Shown: positions 32,681-47,600 of the stretch, piece by piece | How the letters are laid out: each line of letters opens with the position of its first letter | Numbering within the stretch: position 1 is the stretch's first letter | Source: Amphiura filiformis | Lineage: Eukaryota; Echinodermata; Ophiuroidea; Amphilepidida; Amphiuridae | Length of the DNA: 64,000 nt | NCBI RefSeq assembly: GCF_039555335.1 | Contig: NC_092628.1 | Location: 81,432,315 to 81,496,314 of the forward strand | Reading direction: 5' to 3' | Translations under genes and position numbers: made by a program | Notes under the pieces: model-generated | Database searches by the model: none | What the model was told of the DNA's origin: nothing | The model's input: only the letters and a program-made list of their open reading frames with translations

Positions 32681-35600
32681 CTGAAATGACACAATAAAAG
32701 AAAAATCATGAATATTTATCAAAAAAAGCTTGCTGCAAGTTTGGACAAAATTGATTCTTTATAACCTGTATATCATTTCCTTTAAACTCAACATGTATTG
32801 ACAAAATGAATATATTTATGTTGCAGTAATTGTGGAAGGCAAAATATCTCTTTCTCGTTCTTAAGAAAAGTTCTTGTGATTCTTAGGCTCCTGTATATTC
32901 TAAAGTTCCATTTAGCACTTTTCACGACACTTACATGAATTGGCAAACCGAGCAGTTACAGTCCATACACTCCATTGCACTAAATGTAATGGTAAGTTAA
33001 AACTGTTCTGACTTTAACATATCATAATATTGTATAATTATTGTGATGTTGCACTTTCAGTTTTAATGGCATTTTTCAAGTTCAAATATAGTTAATTGAA
33101 AATAACATTCTGAAAATGATGTTTTTTTGACATGTCTGTAGTGGACCTAATCTGTGATTATCTTACCTTAGCAATTCTACTTGGCCCAGGCTGTTTTCTT
33201 TGGTTCTCAGATGTTTTCTTTGGTGATGATATTCCTTCAGACGACGATGTTACATTGTCTATATCAGTCTCATGTACCACTCCTGAATTAGGTGACTTCA
33301 CTAACCCTTGATGTGTATGACCTTGATAATTGACCCCATGACCTTTGCTCTGACCTGAATGTTCACTATCAGATTCGCTATGAGACTGGTACTGTTGCTG
33401 TCTGCTGTTAGGAGAATGGGATCTATGATGTTGTTGTGATTGCAGCATTTCTTGTGTAGGTGACTGTTGAACATTCCATATGGGAATTCTCTGTGGGACC
33501 GGGGAGTAATCTGGTGGATTCTGAGTACGTTCTTTGATATGTCCGGTACTATTACGCATTGCGACATGCCGTGGAAACATCTGTAATCCTGGCTTGTTAC
33601 GTTCTTCAATATTGCCGTAGGTTTCTCGTAAGTTTTTGTCTATTTCTGCCTCCAGTGCACGCTGTTTTCTGACGTGCAACGATGGCTGTCCATCCTTGAG
33701 GTGTTCTGTAGCATTCAAGAGATTTGGCCTGGCAGACATTAGATTACGAAGTGCAGCAGAGCTTCCCATGGCAATCATTTTATGCTTAGAATGCACTAGA
33801 TTTTTAAGCATACTAACTGCTCCAAGTTCCCAAAGCAAATCTTGATCTTGCTTATTTCTAGCCGACAAATTCCACAAGGTACCACAAGCATTGCTTACAA
33901 TTGTCAGACTTGAAGATTTCAAATGCCTCAACAGAATCTGCAGGCAATTATTGTCGCGTAAAGTTCTCCTATAATTCTCATTGGTTGCAATGTGGCTCGA
34001 CACATTACGCAGTATACCGCCACCATTTTCAACAACTGCCCATGTTCTTGTCGGTGACTTATACGTCAGAGTTCCGACTAAAAATTCTAAAGCACCATCA
34101 ACAGCACAAATGTCTGCTTTGTTCTCTGTGAAATGTGCTGATAGATTCCACAAAGCACTTAATACACTCTTCAGAGAAGATTCTTTTTTAACTTCCAACG
34201 CGCACTTCATAAGCGCTACAACAGCTCCCACTTCTCTCAGTATCTTTTTGCTAGCGAGATCGGCACGCCACGACAGGTTCCGCAAAAACGCTGGCAGCAA
34301 CTTGGCGTGATCTTCATTGTCCGATTTGAGTTGAGCCACAAGAGCTTTCATACAGCCTTTCATGGAGCATACCAATGCTTTCTTATCTACGTCACCGTAT
34401 GTCAGATTAGTAAGCGCCATCCCTGCGTAGCGGCACGGAGCGTGATGGTGTACTGATCGCTTGAGTTGCTGTTCATGTTGAAATCTACTTGCAGTAATTC
34501 TGCTATTGCATGGAGGCCACCTGTATAATGACAATAATATGACAAACTTAACAAGGGTACAAAACCACACAATAAGACTTCTGATCAAAAACACCCACCA
34601 AAGTACTTGAAGAAATTTTGAATTGTGAAATCACTATGGGCAATGATATACCGCAAACCATTTAGTAATAACATCATTTTAGTTGTAGGAGGCAGAACTA
34701 AAGTTTGTTCGGTTTATATAAGTAAAAAAAAAGACTCATATCACTGTGTATTGATATAGAATGTCATGCACGCAGCTGGGTGCAATGCTTAATTCTAGTT
34801 GTGCATTGCGTAATGCTTGACTGGCGTACACTTATGTGAATTTATGCGAGCGTGAGTTGGGACTTGATTGATGTGCGCAGTAACAAAAGCCAAATAATTT
34901 CCGCCTTATATAAGCCGAACAAACTTTAGCATCCACATTTTACCATCATTATGTTTTGATGAATCCAAGTGTGTGAAAATATTGGATTAGACAGAGCGGT
35001 ATACGGATCGGACAATTACACATCAAAGCTGCGTTTGGACCTCATAAAGGGTTGCAAAGGCATTACAATGCCCCGCTTGTGTCGCTCATTAATGAGCAAA
35101 TTAATGATTGACTAATGAACAGCATTGTATCCCATTACAAAGGACTGAAAGACAATTGCTTGTTAACTTACCTAATTGACATATTGCACTTCTATGTTCC
35201 TCATCAAATGACAGTTTCATGAGAGCAGCCATAGCTGGACCAGGGTTGTGATCAACGTGAGCAGCTGAAATTGCATCAAAGAAAATTCAAATGATTAGGG
35301 CCTTGTTTTGATAACTCTTATCATCACCTACTAGTAGCTGACAACTTGAATCCTCCGCTACTGGTGGCCGGTGACATCATTACACAATTCCACATGTTAC
35401 AATGTGAAGGTATGATACAGTACTGGTATAAATAACAAACAGTATTGACATCATCAACACAAGAATACAAATTGAATAGTATTACGATTACTAGAAATCA
35501 CATCCAACTGAATAAAAGAATTTAACAATTTTGCAAGTACGAAATAGAGAAAAGTAAGGATTTGGTTCTTTAGGAATTTCAGTCTGATTATGACCATGAG

Positions 35601-38600
35601 AACTCCTACATATAATTCATTCTTTCTGGTCTTCTAGTCATTAATTCAACATACAAAGATTACTGCTTTCAACTATTTATTTTGTTAATTTATATGAGTA
35701 CCATAAGGCAATAATGGAGTATAAGTGCTTCAATTGGTTTAAACAAAATTTGGTCTTTTCTTGGTTCAATTACAAGTGCCTTCATATGATCAAATCAAAT
35801 TTAATGCAATATGTGAAATTTGTAGAGACAAAGAAGGTGAAATAGCATTAATCTTACTTTGAAACAAAATGGACAAGGGATGCTCAAGACAGGCAGAAAT
35901 GGGAGATACTAGAAGACGACTTCATACTACAGAAGATTAAACAACCTAGACAAGGAAAAGTAAGTCAATCTACCTTTTGAGGCATCTTCATCGTCCGCAT
36001 ATCCTCTGAGTGAATCACAATATGCCCTGATCTGTTCCAGAAGTCTCAGCACTCTAGCTTCTTGTTTTCTTCTCCTCTCCTCTGGATGTGAATGTACAAT
36101 ATTGTGTAATGATGCACTGGCCCGTGCTCTGGCTTCCCGACTGCCCCTTGTGTCACCAAGTAATGAGTCCTTGTCAGGGCCATGAAGGAGTTGTATGAGA
36201 AGTGGCAAGCAACCTACAGGTGCAAAAACAAGATAATATGAATTTATACAAAGCATAATATTGACTGTGAATTGGAGTAGCCAGGGTGGGACAAATTCCA
36301 GGCTAAAATTCTGAGTTGAAAGTATCAATTCAGAAAAACTATAGCAGCCATACAATTGTATAATACATTACACATTTGTTTGCTTCAAGTTCGGTAGTGA
36401 CGTCAATGCTTTTTCGCGGTTGAGCCGTAAGCATGCTGACAAACCGACCTTGTATGAGTGCATGTACGCTTTGCGCGATTAACTTTACACACACGGTTCT
36501 ATACTGCGGCCAGTGAAAAACACACGTACGTCACTACCAAACTTGAGATGAACCAAATTATAGTTAATCTAACAGCAGGTTAGTAGGCTAATGTTTATGG
36601 ATATAAATCCAGTAAGTCAGCTCATTTTTGTCACTCTCTGTCATTTCTGTTATGAGGGGGAAGTTAATATCTATGTACACACTTGTAAAAAAGCCCAAAT
36701 TTTCACATGATGTTTATTAAGCTTCAAAAACTGTCATCAAACACTAATTTCATTCCAATAAAATTGTGAATGCGAGACATAAATTGTACATCCATATCTA
36801 ATCAAAATTTCGGTTACACATTTTATGAGGTGTTTCTCAAAGCTGCACAATTATAGCTCTATCAAATTGAATTATTCCCAAAAGAGATGATCTACACCTA
36901 CAACTTTATTCAACTCACAGATTGTAGTTGATTTGCTGATAGCATCTAACTCTACCAGTTCACTGCATGTTTAATAATTAAAGTACAAACCAAGTACACT
37001 GCATGCTAAAAGGTATTATCTTTCTCTGAATGCAATCAAATGCTTGCTACAGTGGCTGCCCTGTGTTGTTTTCAGACAACTTCATCGTAAAAATTTCGTA
37101 AATATTGCAAACTATATCAATTTTATTTCAAACATGATAAGCAACTGTTTGTGATTTTTACTTCATGGTTTGAATTACCAAGACACTCAAAAGCTGCTTT
37201 CCCAATTCTTGACATTTAGTTTACATCAAATATGATACAGCTTTGGAAAATATAATGTTGTTGGGCAGGAAAAACCTCTTATGGCCCCTGAACATGTTTA
37301 AAACAAAACAGCCAACAGGTTACATAGGAGGTTTTGCTTTAAACATGTTCAGGGGCCAATGACACATAGGAGATTTCTCCTGCCCAACAACGATAATTGT
37401 TTTGCTATAACTGTTTGATTTTTATAATAATTTTTCTAACATACATTTGCTTATGCACTGTTGATTAGAATAAGATCAAGAAGTGAATCAATTTTAGTAA
37501 AATTCCATCTTGCATGAAAAGTCAATATATCAAGAAAGGAGAAAGACAAATGGTGACATGGATAGACAACGTCACACACTGAGCTAGGATGAATTTCAAT
37601 CAGCTCATCAGAGCAACTGCAGACTTAGAAAAAAATATGTGTCCCAAGAGTAATCAGCATGTCAGTCTAACAGCCATCAACACACAGCACGCAGAGAGAT
37701 GTTGACTTATTAGCTTACCAGTACATTCAAGCATATGCCTCAACAAATCACTTAAAAAGACATATCCATGTGCACCCTTTTTGTGTGTAGTTTGAGTTTG
37801 GTAATATTTTCATAATTATAATGTTTTACACTATAAGCAAATTGTTTTCCTTTTCATTATAACACATTCCATATTTCCCAAACCTATCTACTTAGATAAG
37901 TATTATTTTGGCACATATTTAATTTTGCATCAGCAAATCAGGGTCAGAAACTCGGCGAGAATCCATTCTCGCAAAGATTCTCGTCAACAAAATTGCAAGA
38001 ATCAAATAAATGAAAAGCAGAAAACATGTACCGTAAGAACATCCCACTTCAAAACTGGTTATAGTTTAAAGGCATTTCTAGGTAAGACAGAAGGCCTTAT
38101 CAAATAATGGAATGTATAGGAGATACATTCTTATGCCATGGAATAAAGACTGAAATACTACATTGATCATGAATTCTAACCAGCAGTGGTCAATATCTTC
38201 CATTTCATAAGTAGGTCAGCTTAAGGCACTTCCTGATTTGGATCATATTAAGAACAATGCCTGCTGGTCATAAAGATGACCGATTGGTTTGGGCCTCAGT
38301 CTCCGGGTTATATTATGGTGGTTCGTTAAACTATTAAACTGCAAGTAAAAACTCTGTGGACCTTGTCCGGGCACGTTTCTCCATAAATCTACATCCCTTG
38401 CAAAAGTAGAGTAATTTATCAATAGTTCAAAGTAAATGCCAGTTGTGATCTGAGAGCTGCAATGGGTTATTTAAGTTGAAATCCATACACCCTCTCCCAT
38501 GGAAGACATGACCTTAATTTCCCACAGGAGGAGTGTGAATTTCAAATGGAATTACCTGAATGGGTAGCTCCATTTGAAATCCACACTCCCTGTGTGGAAG

Positions 38601-41600
38601 ATTAAAGCTATATCTTCCATAGAGGGTTAATGGATTTCAACTGGGATAACCCCATTGCAATAAATATCAAAAACACTAATAATACTAACAACTTTTTAAA
38701 GAAAAGGATATCTTCATGTAAAATTCTATCAATCATCACAAACAAATTAATGAGACATATTATATGACATATACTACAGCTTAGCTTACTTTGTAGAGTA
38801 CACTTGTACTGATAATTCATAAGTCATAAAATATACCAACAGGTTGCAATGTACCAATGAGTCCTGTGATCCACTGGGGAATGGGGAAGAGGAGAATAGC
38901 ATCCTCTGCCCCTTTTGACTATCACTGCCATGTGTATAATCCCTCTCAAGCCACCCATCATTTTTAACCATACAGCTCACATCTGTATGGCTATGTATAC
39001 AGATGTAAAGTTTAAATTATCGACACCATGCTAAAACCATCATCACCCACCCAGATAAAGTACGATTCCAACCCTTTTTGCTTACCTGATTGTCTCATTG
39101 CGATACAGCTGTCTTGCGAGCTAGACATAGCAAGTAATGTTCTAGACATGTCATCCTTGTCGTGTGTTCCCAGCATTGACAGTAATGAATACACCATCTC
39201 AACCTGTAAGATAGAAACATGCAAATTACTGGCATAATTGGCACATTTTATGTTGCACAAACCTTGAGCAGGTGGGCTCGCATCACTCCAATAAATTTCA
39301 TCGCCATATACACTAAACATTTTGAGAAAACTCTAAATGTCATACATACTTGTACATTATGTTGTGATTACTACAAATCAAAGTTGATTCAGTTGACCAA
39401 ACATAGCCACATGTCATTTTGGTAAATAAAAACAAACATGCCAAACTGTTCCCTACGGCACAGCTCGTGTGGTTCAATTGCTCCATCTCGACAAGTTCCC
39501 GCCCATGTGTGCATCCAGTGTCTCTAGTAATGGCGGCAGTGTATGCGGCTATAGAGTAACAACACACAAGTAATGCACCCACACAGATTGCAACTAGCGG
39601 AAATATATCCTTGCACATGTATGTATGTATGCATGTCCAAAGTCAAAACATACTGTACCTATTGACAGAGTAATTTGTGCTGGAATCCATGATATAAGTA
39701 GCTGCACTGCAAGTCAATAATTTCAAAATTGTCTCATTTTCTCCTAGCGGCAAGCAAGTACAAAATACTTCAGCGGTAACTGCGCAGCGACTTACTCTAC
39801 TTGTTACCAGAGCATGCCTAATAACCAATTACACATGTTGGGAAATATTGGATACTTTCTAAGATGAGCCAAAAAAGGAATAAATTATTCACATGCTTAT
39901 AAAAACTGAGCCAAACAGAAATGATGAAGCGGGTTTTTGTAAGGCTACACTGATCAACACGCTCCCTAGGTAAATGGTTGATCTTTCAAGTCAGACTTAT
40001 TGGGCCCGACCAAAGTGGAACGAGTGCGAGCGAGTGTAATTTATTACTGCAGCTTAAAGGGGTATGCTTAAGAGATGAAAAAATACATTTTGTCAATATC
40101 TATCATTTTGATTTTCCAGTTAATATCCATACTTCCTACTAAATGCAATAACTCACGGGTGTCAACGGCAGACGACAAGTTTTTAAAAAATATTCAAAAA
40201 TTCTTAAATTTTACATTTTCATGACCATATTTGGAATCAGCATGACAAATGCATTAAAATTAGTACAAACAAGCCTAGTATTGGTTTGGTGGTTATTGAG
40301 ATAGCTCTTGGTATTTTGAGAAAATATCTCAAAAGTTCAGCATTAAAGCAGTATGGGTGTCATTAAAGGGGACAACAAACAATGTATTCTGATATTGAAT
40401 TATATTCCAGAATATTTATCATTTTTATCTATCTTTAAAGCAGTACCAAATTTGTAATACGAGCTTAAATACAATGAGAGGAATGAGAATATTTTGTTTT
40501 GCTAGTGGGATGAATAAAAAGAGATGAAAATTACAATATTATAATTCCAACAAGTTATTATTTAGATATCCCACCAAGTTTACTCACCTTTGTTCCGAGT
40601 TGATTATTTTGATGCGGTCTTCTCACACCTGCTGAGCAAGCAGAACTACTAAAACTCATCACGCTGGCAGTCTCTTGTTCAGTTCCTGGTACAGTCTTTA
40701 AATGTTTGGGATGAATTGGTATCCCAGCACCAACAAATGGCCATGTTCCATGAAACATCGATGACGGAACTTGCACTGTTCCAGGCACAGTGGCGCTACC
40801 AGACGTTAAACGCTGGACTGTACCATCAGCCGACAGGTGAGCATATACACTGTCTATATTTGCTGAGGTGGTGGTAGTGTCTACATATACACCATTGGGA
40901 AGACTAGCAGGTGTAGGAACTATCTTGCCTCCATCTTTCTGATCTGATGGTTGATCGCTATTATATATGTATTGCTGCTGGTGCATCAGCTGAGTTGTGT
41001 CTGTGGTGGGTGTGATCTCATCTTGTTGTTGATCATTTGCATTGGGTTCAATCATCCCTGTAGTGCTGTCTCCATTTATCAGGGTGGATTTCTGCTGTAA
41101 AATACAAGAAATATTAAAACAGTTGGTTACATATGACTTCTGGTTCTGGTCAAATACTTCCCAACACTTCATACAAAAGCAGACGAGAAAGAATACTAAC
41201 AGGGGTTTCCATAAAAGTATGACTACACCTGGAAGCTAGATGCTATCACTTAGTGGAATGGTTCAGTGATAGTACAGACTTTTAGCTTCTGGTCACAAGT
41301 TAAAACCTGGTTTTATTACTGTACTGCCTGCTTGAATAAGGTACTTCACCTCTACAGCCTCTCTCTACCTGAAAAGGTGTAGGGATACACTGTATGCAGG
41401 GAAGGCAAACACCTGCAAGCTAGATGCTATCACTTAGTGGAATGGTTCAGTCATAGTACAGACTCTGACTTGTGATCACATTGTAGCTTCTAGTCACAAG
41501 TAAAAATCTGGTTTCACCACTGTACTTCCTACTTGAGTAGGGTACTTCACCTATACAGCCTCTCTACCTGAAAAAGGTGTAGGGATACACTGTATGCAGG

Positions 41601-44600
41601 GAAGGCAAAGATACTCAACTCATATTGCGCTAGAACAGGAGCAGATAATGCACAAGTGTCTGGGCCCCAGAAAAAAACTTAGCAGAGATAGATTCAGGTA
41701 TCAATAGATTGTATTGAATCAAGCATTCATAACAGGATGCATAACACACTGCCACTGCTCTTAGCATAAATAGATGCAACTTTTCAATACATAATATGGA
41801 TGATAGCAAGGGAGGAAAGATCACAGACCATTTATGATTTGAACCTGTGACCTTCCGTTTGCTCTACCAACTGAATAAGTTTGGCACAAAGGGTTTTGCT
41901 TTTAATCAATGGGTAAAACCGGGGGTCGCTGATTTTATTCGATGCTGTTTATCATTAATGTTAAAAGAACTGTTATCTGCTGATAATAATACACTGTCTG
42001 AACCATCTGTTTAGAATATTTTTGATTCCCTCTCTTTGTGACTTCAACACATATACATTTTTGTAAGTTGTCAATCGTCTTTGCTAAAACTAACATTATG
42101 ATAATTGAAATCATTGCCAAAGGCTTCATTGAAATTTTAATCTGCCAGGTAATATAACACCCAACTAAACATTAAATATACATGTTCATAAAATCTAAGG
42201 ATAACATGGATTCCTCAATCTGTTTAAATATAAATCCTCTATGACTCACAAACCAAATGGATAAGATATTAGAATGACAAGCAATATGAAATTAATGTGT
42301 TATATCAGAGTGGTATCTCCAATGATGGTTCAGCCTTGTTAATAATTTACATAAACTAAACACACCTGCTAGGAAAAAATGTATAGTTGTCAAAAAAAAT
42401 GCAAGTGATAATTTTATTAATTCAGCTGTTATCTTATCTCATACACAATGCACAGGTCAATGACATCAATTGCATGATGTGTACTGATGAACTGAGCACG
42501 CTTGTGCAGGTATCATTTATGGTACCCATATATCCATGATCTGTATAAATTTGTCTTGTTTGAGTAAAATTTGTAACTCAGTCAGTAGAAATTGGGGAAT
42601 GAGGCTATTTCATATGACACTCCTAAATGAATATTGATAAATGATTCAATCACGTCGGAGTAGAATCTATATGCATGCTAAAATTTATCAAAGTTATATA
42701 ATTAAATTCTTGATTGCATTTAATCATATTGAATTGAATCAAATTGAATTAATTATACCATCATAACCATAATTTACATAAATTTGATAGTTTTTTTAAT
42801 GACTGGTTCCCCATACTTATCAAGTTTTCAATATTGCAGAAGATGGACCAGAAGGTAAAATACTATTCAAATGACTATAATTGTTACAATATGCCATCTA
42901 CATTCATGTGCAATAACCAAGCAAGACGACATGAATAAATTATTAATGCATCATAGCATTTATCCATTTTGGTTATAACTATGTGCATTTTCCTCTTTTG
43001 TAATAAATAATGCGCATTCTTCCATGACCTAATGTAATATACTTGTAAGTTAATTTAATGAGTTGAAATTCTTAATGAGTATACTCTGTTGATTGACATC
43101 CACTGATACTAAATCACATTACTGTATCCATAGTGATCTGCAAAATCCATGATATAGAGTCTTCATGCAATGGGTAGAATCTATCAGTTAACTAATGATG
43201 CATTAAAAGTAGGTGACAGCTGAAAATATTGTTGCTAATCATAAAATGATGTTGAATTAAGAGAGTAAGAAAAAACATTCATACGTAATACAATCATATA
43301 ATGAAAACACGATTATCACTGAATTCAAAAATATCAGCTAGCTGGCAGCCACTGAATTTCAATCAAACATTTTCATAGTGCAATTCCTAACATCGGCTAT
43401 GATTACATGGAGAATGTTAAGCAGAAGTGGTTCAAGGAGGACATTGCCTCCTCTCTTAAGGAAACTTAAATAATACTCATCTGGTCAAATAAACAACTCC
43501 AGAGACAGGATTTGATTACAATTTCAGGCCTTTCCTTTTCCATCCATCCTTGTATATACCATCCAGGATTTTTTTAAAGATATAACAGGGTTTGGTTTGT
43601 CTACTTAATGATCCAGATTAAACAGACTTACACTTGCCAAACTTCAGACAATCTATTTTTTAAGAGATTAGACTTAAAAAGAGTCTGGACTCTTGAATAG
43701 CCCAGTGTGTAAATATGCCATATTAGTTTGTCATGCATGGGGACCAAATTTGTGTACCTCTAACATTTGTGTCCTGAAACCTGAGCGTTACAAAGGTGTG
43801 CATATGTGGCGCCTCATGCACAAACGGGACAATGCATTGCACATAGAACGCAAAGGCATGCACTTTAAAGTTTACAAAGGGCATGCATGGTGAAATGATA
43901 CGGAGGTACACTATTTTGCCATTCCATTTAAAATCGACACTACCCCTGTGGAAGATTATGAAATATCTGCCACAGGGGGAGTATGAATTTCAAATGAAAT
44001 TAACACATTTAGCAGCTCTGTTTGAAACTCACATTCCCTCAGGATGAATCTTTCTCAGAGGATGTATGAAATTCAAATGGAACTGCCTAATGTGCTCATT
44101 CCATTTGAAATTCATACTCCTCATGTGGCAGATATTTCCAAAATCTTCCACAGGGGTAATGTAGATTTTAAATGGAATGGCCCAATATAAGCAACAGGAA
44201 AACATGATAGAGTACAAATTCTGTTAGTCTAATCTCTCTGCAGCTATTACACTTTCCATTATTTTGATATTCACCTTGGCTTCTTTCTCCTTCCTCATCT
44301 GTTGTAATTGTTGCATTTCTCTTTCCATCATACATAGCCTTCTCATCCTGGCCTCGTGTCTGGCGGCCATATCTTCTGCTTGTCCCAATCTCTCTTGCAT
44401 CATCTCACGCAACTGACGAGCCTCGTACTCCAACTGTCTACGGGCCATGTCTGTCTGCAGTGAATACTGAAATGACAACATCAAAGCGAAATTGGTCAAT
44501 TATTGAATATTAACTGCAACACAAAACAAGATCAAAAATATACTCATTGAGATTTGAGATAACAATGAAATGTAGAACATGGATATGTAAATAATTGATA

Positions 44601-47600
44601 GATACAGATTAGATGGATCGTCGAACACCTGTAAAAAGATTGTGAACAAAAGACCTTATGGTTTTACAAATTAACATTAATTATTAACATTGAACATTAT
44701 CCTGGTTTGATAAACGATATGAACTAATAAAATACAAAAATATATTTATACCGGAAACATTATTTAAACTGGTGGTTTACAAATGGTAACAAAACACCAG
44801 CTGTAAATAAAACACCAATTGTAAACAAAATGCCACATGTAATAGAACACATAACAATAACAAACACATCCGATACACTGCCTCAAATCATGATGAAAAA
44901 GTACAGCACTGTGACTGAATAGTAATAAACTGCAATAAATGCGGATTGAAACGTAATCAAAATTAGTCAGTCAATTTGCATATATTCCCGTCTATAGATT
45001 TAACAGCTGGTGAGATGAATTGCGTCATATCTAGATGCCTGTAAGAAGAATATAGAATTTTTAAATTTAACATTTGATCAATTACTGCTTTTGGGCAGAC
45101 ACACCACAAGATACGCACAATATTAAATTATACGACAAGACACTACATATGAAAACTATTAATGTACAAAAGAGAAAATATAAAACACATTGAAAGCTTT
45201 TAACATTCAAACATGTTACCATGGAAACCACACATCCTATTCAAGCAGAGTTCATTGACCTTCAATATTTTACATGATGCAACTGCCTCCTGGTATGGAG
45301 TTGTACTAACCAAATGCTACATCATTATTTCCAAAACAATGTAAGATTATTACAAATGATATATTTCAATGCCAACCTTGCGAATTGATTAGAGTTTAAA
45401 ATTTCCGTAATTATTTAAGACAAAATTGCTTTACAACATATTATGAATAACAACAGAGAACAAATCACTAAAATAAATAATGTAAAATAAAAGTGTGGTA
45501 GCTTTTAAGATATGCAAGTCATTTTTGAAAATAATTTGCAAACTTTGTAAAATAATTTTGCTGCACTGACATAAACCTGGTGTCCTGTTCAATTTCCATA
45601 TGAAGTAGATGGCGAGATCTACTCATCCACTGTATTAGTACTATCTCCTTCCTCTCAAAAATGTAGGTCAACATCTTGTAAATCCTTTTTAAGGTCACAA
45701 AAATATTTGCCTTGCAGGTCAGTTCTAATCTTACAGTTCATTTCTGATAAAATCACGTTTCTTTTTAATTCTTTTTAGGCTAAAAAAACTGAAGTTTGTT
45801 TCCCATAGGCTGTGTGTATTTCTTTTTTGGAACAATTTTACCGCATTCGGTTTTTTTTTCAATTTGAGAAATCCAGAAAACAGCCCTACGTTTTCAAGCC
45901 AAAAAAATTAATGTTAACATTTAAAAAAAATTGTTCTCATCAATTTTGTTTGACAAGCAATATGAAATCCATAAATCCTATCAAAACCAATCTATAATTA
46001 TTATAATAAAAGTTACAATTTCATATCGATCCAACTCTGCACTGCTTTTGATTATTTACATATTTGTGATTTGAGGCAATAGTTACCATTAAATTAAAAA
46101 AAAATACATTTCGCATTTTGGTCTTCAGGCCATGTACAGGAAACAAATTTTTTTTTCTTTTTAGCCGTAGAAGATTTATATATTTAGTCCAATTAATTGC
46201 AAAAAACACAGATTTTGCATCCATTTTTTAAAGTGAATTTTATTCTAATCAAAAAGCAATATTTATCAGCTTTTGAATATCTATTGATAAACTTTTAATT
46301 AAAACAATCAGAATGTAAACAATTATTATTTTTAAACTAAGAAAAACATACTTTCATTATTACCCCTATATAATTGGACACAACACACGCATCCATATTG
46401 TACAAGGCGGAATAACGCTGCCCTACATGAGAATTAACAAGCATACAATCTTTCATGGTGGTCTCCACTCCGCTAGCAGCTAGCCCAACCTCGTTACCGA
46501 CAATATATAAGCCATCCTCACTGCTGCATTACAGTAAGGTTATAAATAGCCCATTTGGCAACTGCCGCACATGCGTACAAGTGATTACTCCACTACTTCA
46601 CTATCTGTTTTGCGATGCGTCTAGAACTACTGTCCGACGTACGGTCCTTGAGAGCTAATTAAACTTGTCCGGTTTGACGTAAATTCGCAGTAAAGGCTGT
46701 CGCTATAAACAGGCAAATATCCACTGGGTTGAGTATGATTTAGTCCCAAATGGTAACAAAATGGGTCACAATGCAGACATTTTGATGAAAGGATGGAGCC
46801 ATGTCATGAGACAACCTGTCCTAGTCGGAGTCAAAAGATGCACTAAATAACACATGGTAGAATCTCATGCTTGGGAAGCTTTTGGTGTACTCATGATTCA
46901 TAATAATAAAACTCACTTGTGCGTGGATTCACAGAAATAATTAATATTCACAGAACTTTGTGTGGGTTTTAATTTTAATAATGATATTGACAGGCTGTTC
47001 TATTACCACAATTCTGCTGTAATTAGTAGGATATTAAATACTGAACATTGATTTACATATTGAACATTGATTTTCATTTCATAAAATCTTGTGATCAATA
47101 CTACGCCAGTTTTAATCAAAATGTGGAAAGTGTAATGTGTAATGTGTATGTTAGCAACTGTGATCTTTAATGTCAGCAGAAATGATTTGGTCAATTGTTC
47201 ACATTCAAAATATTTCTATTGATATCAGGGAAATTCACACTGATAGGAACTTATAAGGAACTGATTTTGAATGACAATTGGATTCTTATGAACCTGATTC
47301 GAAATTTATGAAAACATGGATCTTATGGATCCAAATAAAAACTAATCTGTTAGCAAAAAACAAAACCCCAAATACAAATGTTCTTTGGAACAAACAAGTG
47401 AAGGCAAGACACATGATGTGTTGGTAAATCCCACATTTACACAAAATCATGGCTCAAAAAATTCACATTTTGGAAGATATTTTGAAAGTGTCGTAAAAGA
47501 AGTGAAGCATGCTTCACTTGGGAGTCTTAAGATCAGCCAGATTAGAGTTTACAGGGTACACTTACACATGCACCTTATTTTCAGTCCTCCCTTAAGCAAA

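Larger units (their letters stand above)
36214..39085 (-). other. APC intron with three miniature elements
   Basis: The intron holds the miniature elements at 36,385-36,546 and 37,257-37,391 and a fold-back copy at 38,464-38,652. The remaining sequence is AT-rich and shows nothing. Confidence 0.6.
41095..44274 (-). other. APC intron with a tandem duplication and a fold-back element
   Basis: The intron holds a two-copy tandem repeat (41,226-41,608) and a fold-back element (43,918-44,183) that ends 91 bp from the donor. The middle 2.3 kb is AT-rich and shows nothing. Confidence 0.6.

Noticed and set aside
34431-34440. Programmed ribosomal frameshift in APC
   Set aside because: There is no slippery heptamer and two further breaks of the same kind occur; assembly indels explain all three more simply.
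39340-39828. Short minus-strand open frames with a hydrophobic segment in an APC intron
   Set aside because: No start, splice or homology support; they appear to be chance frames in a somewhat GC-richer stretch.
46352-46458. Alternative APC first exon on the minus strand with a good Kozak ATG and a GTATGT donor
   Set aside because: On careful reading the frame hits a TAG stop before the donor, so the segment cannot join the exon at 44,466 in frame.
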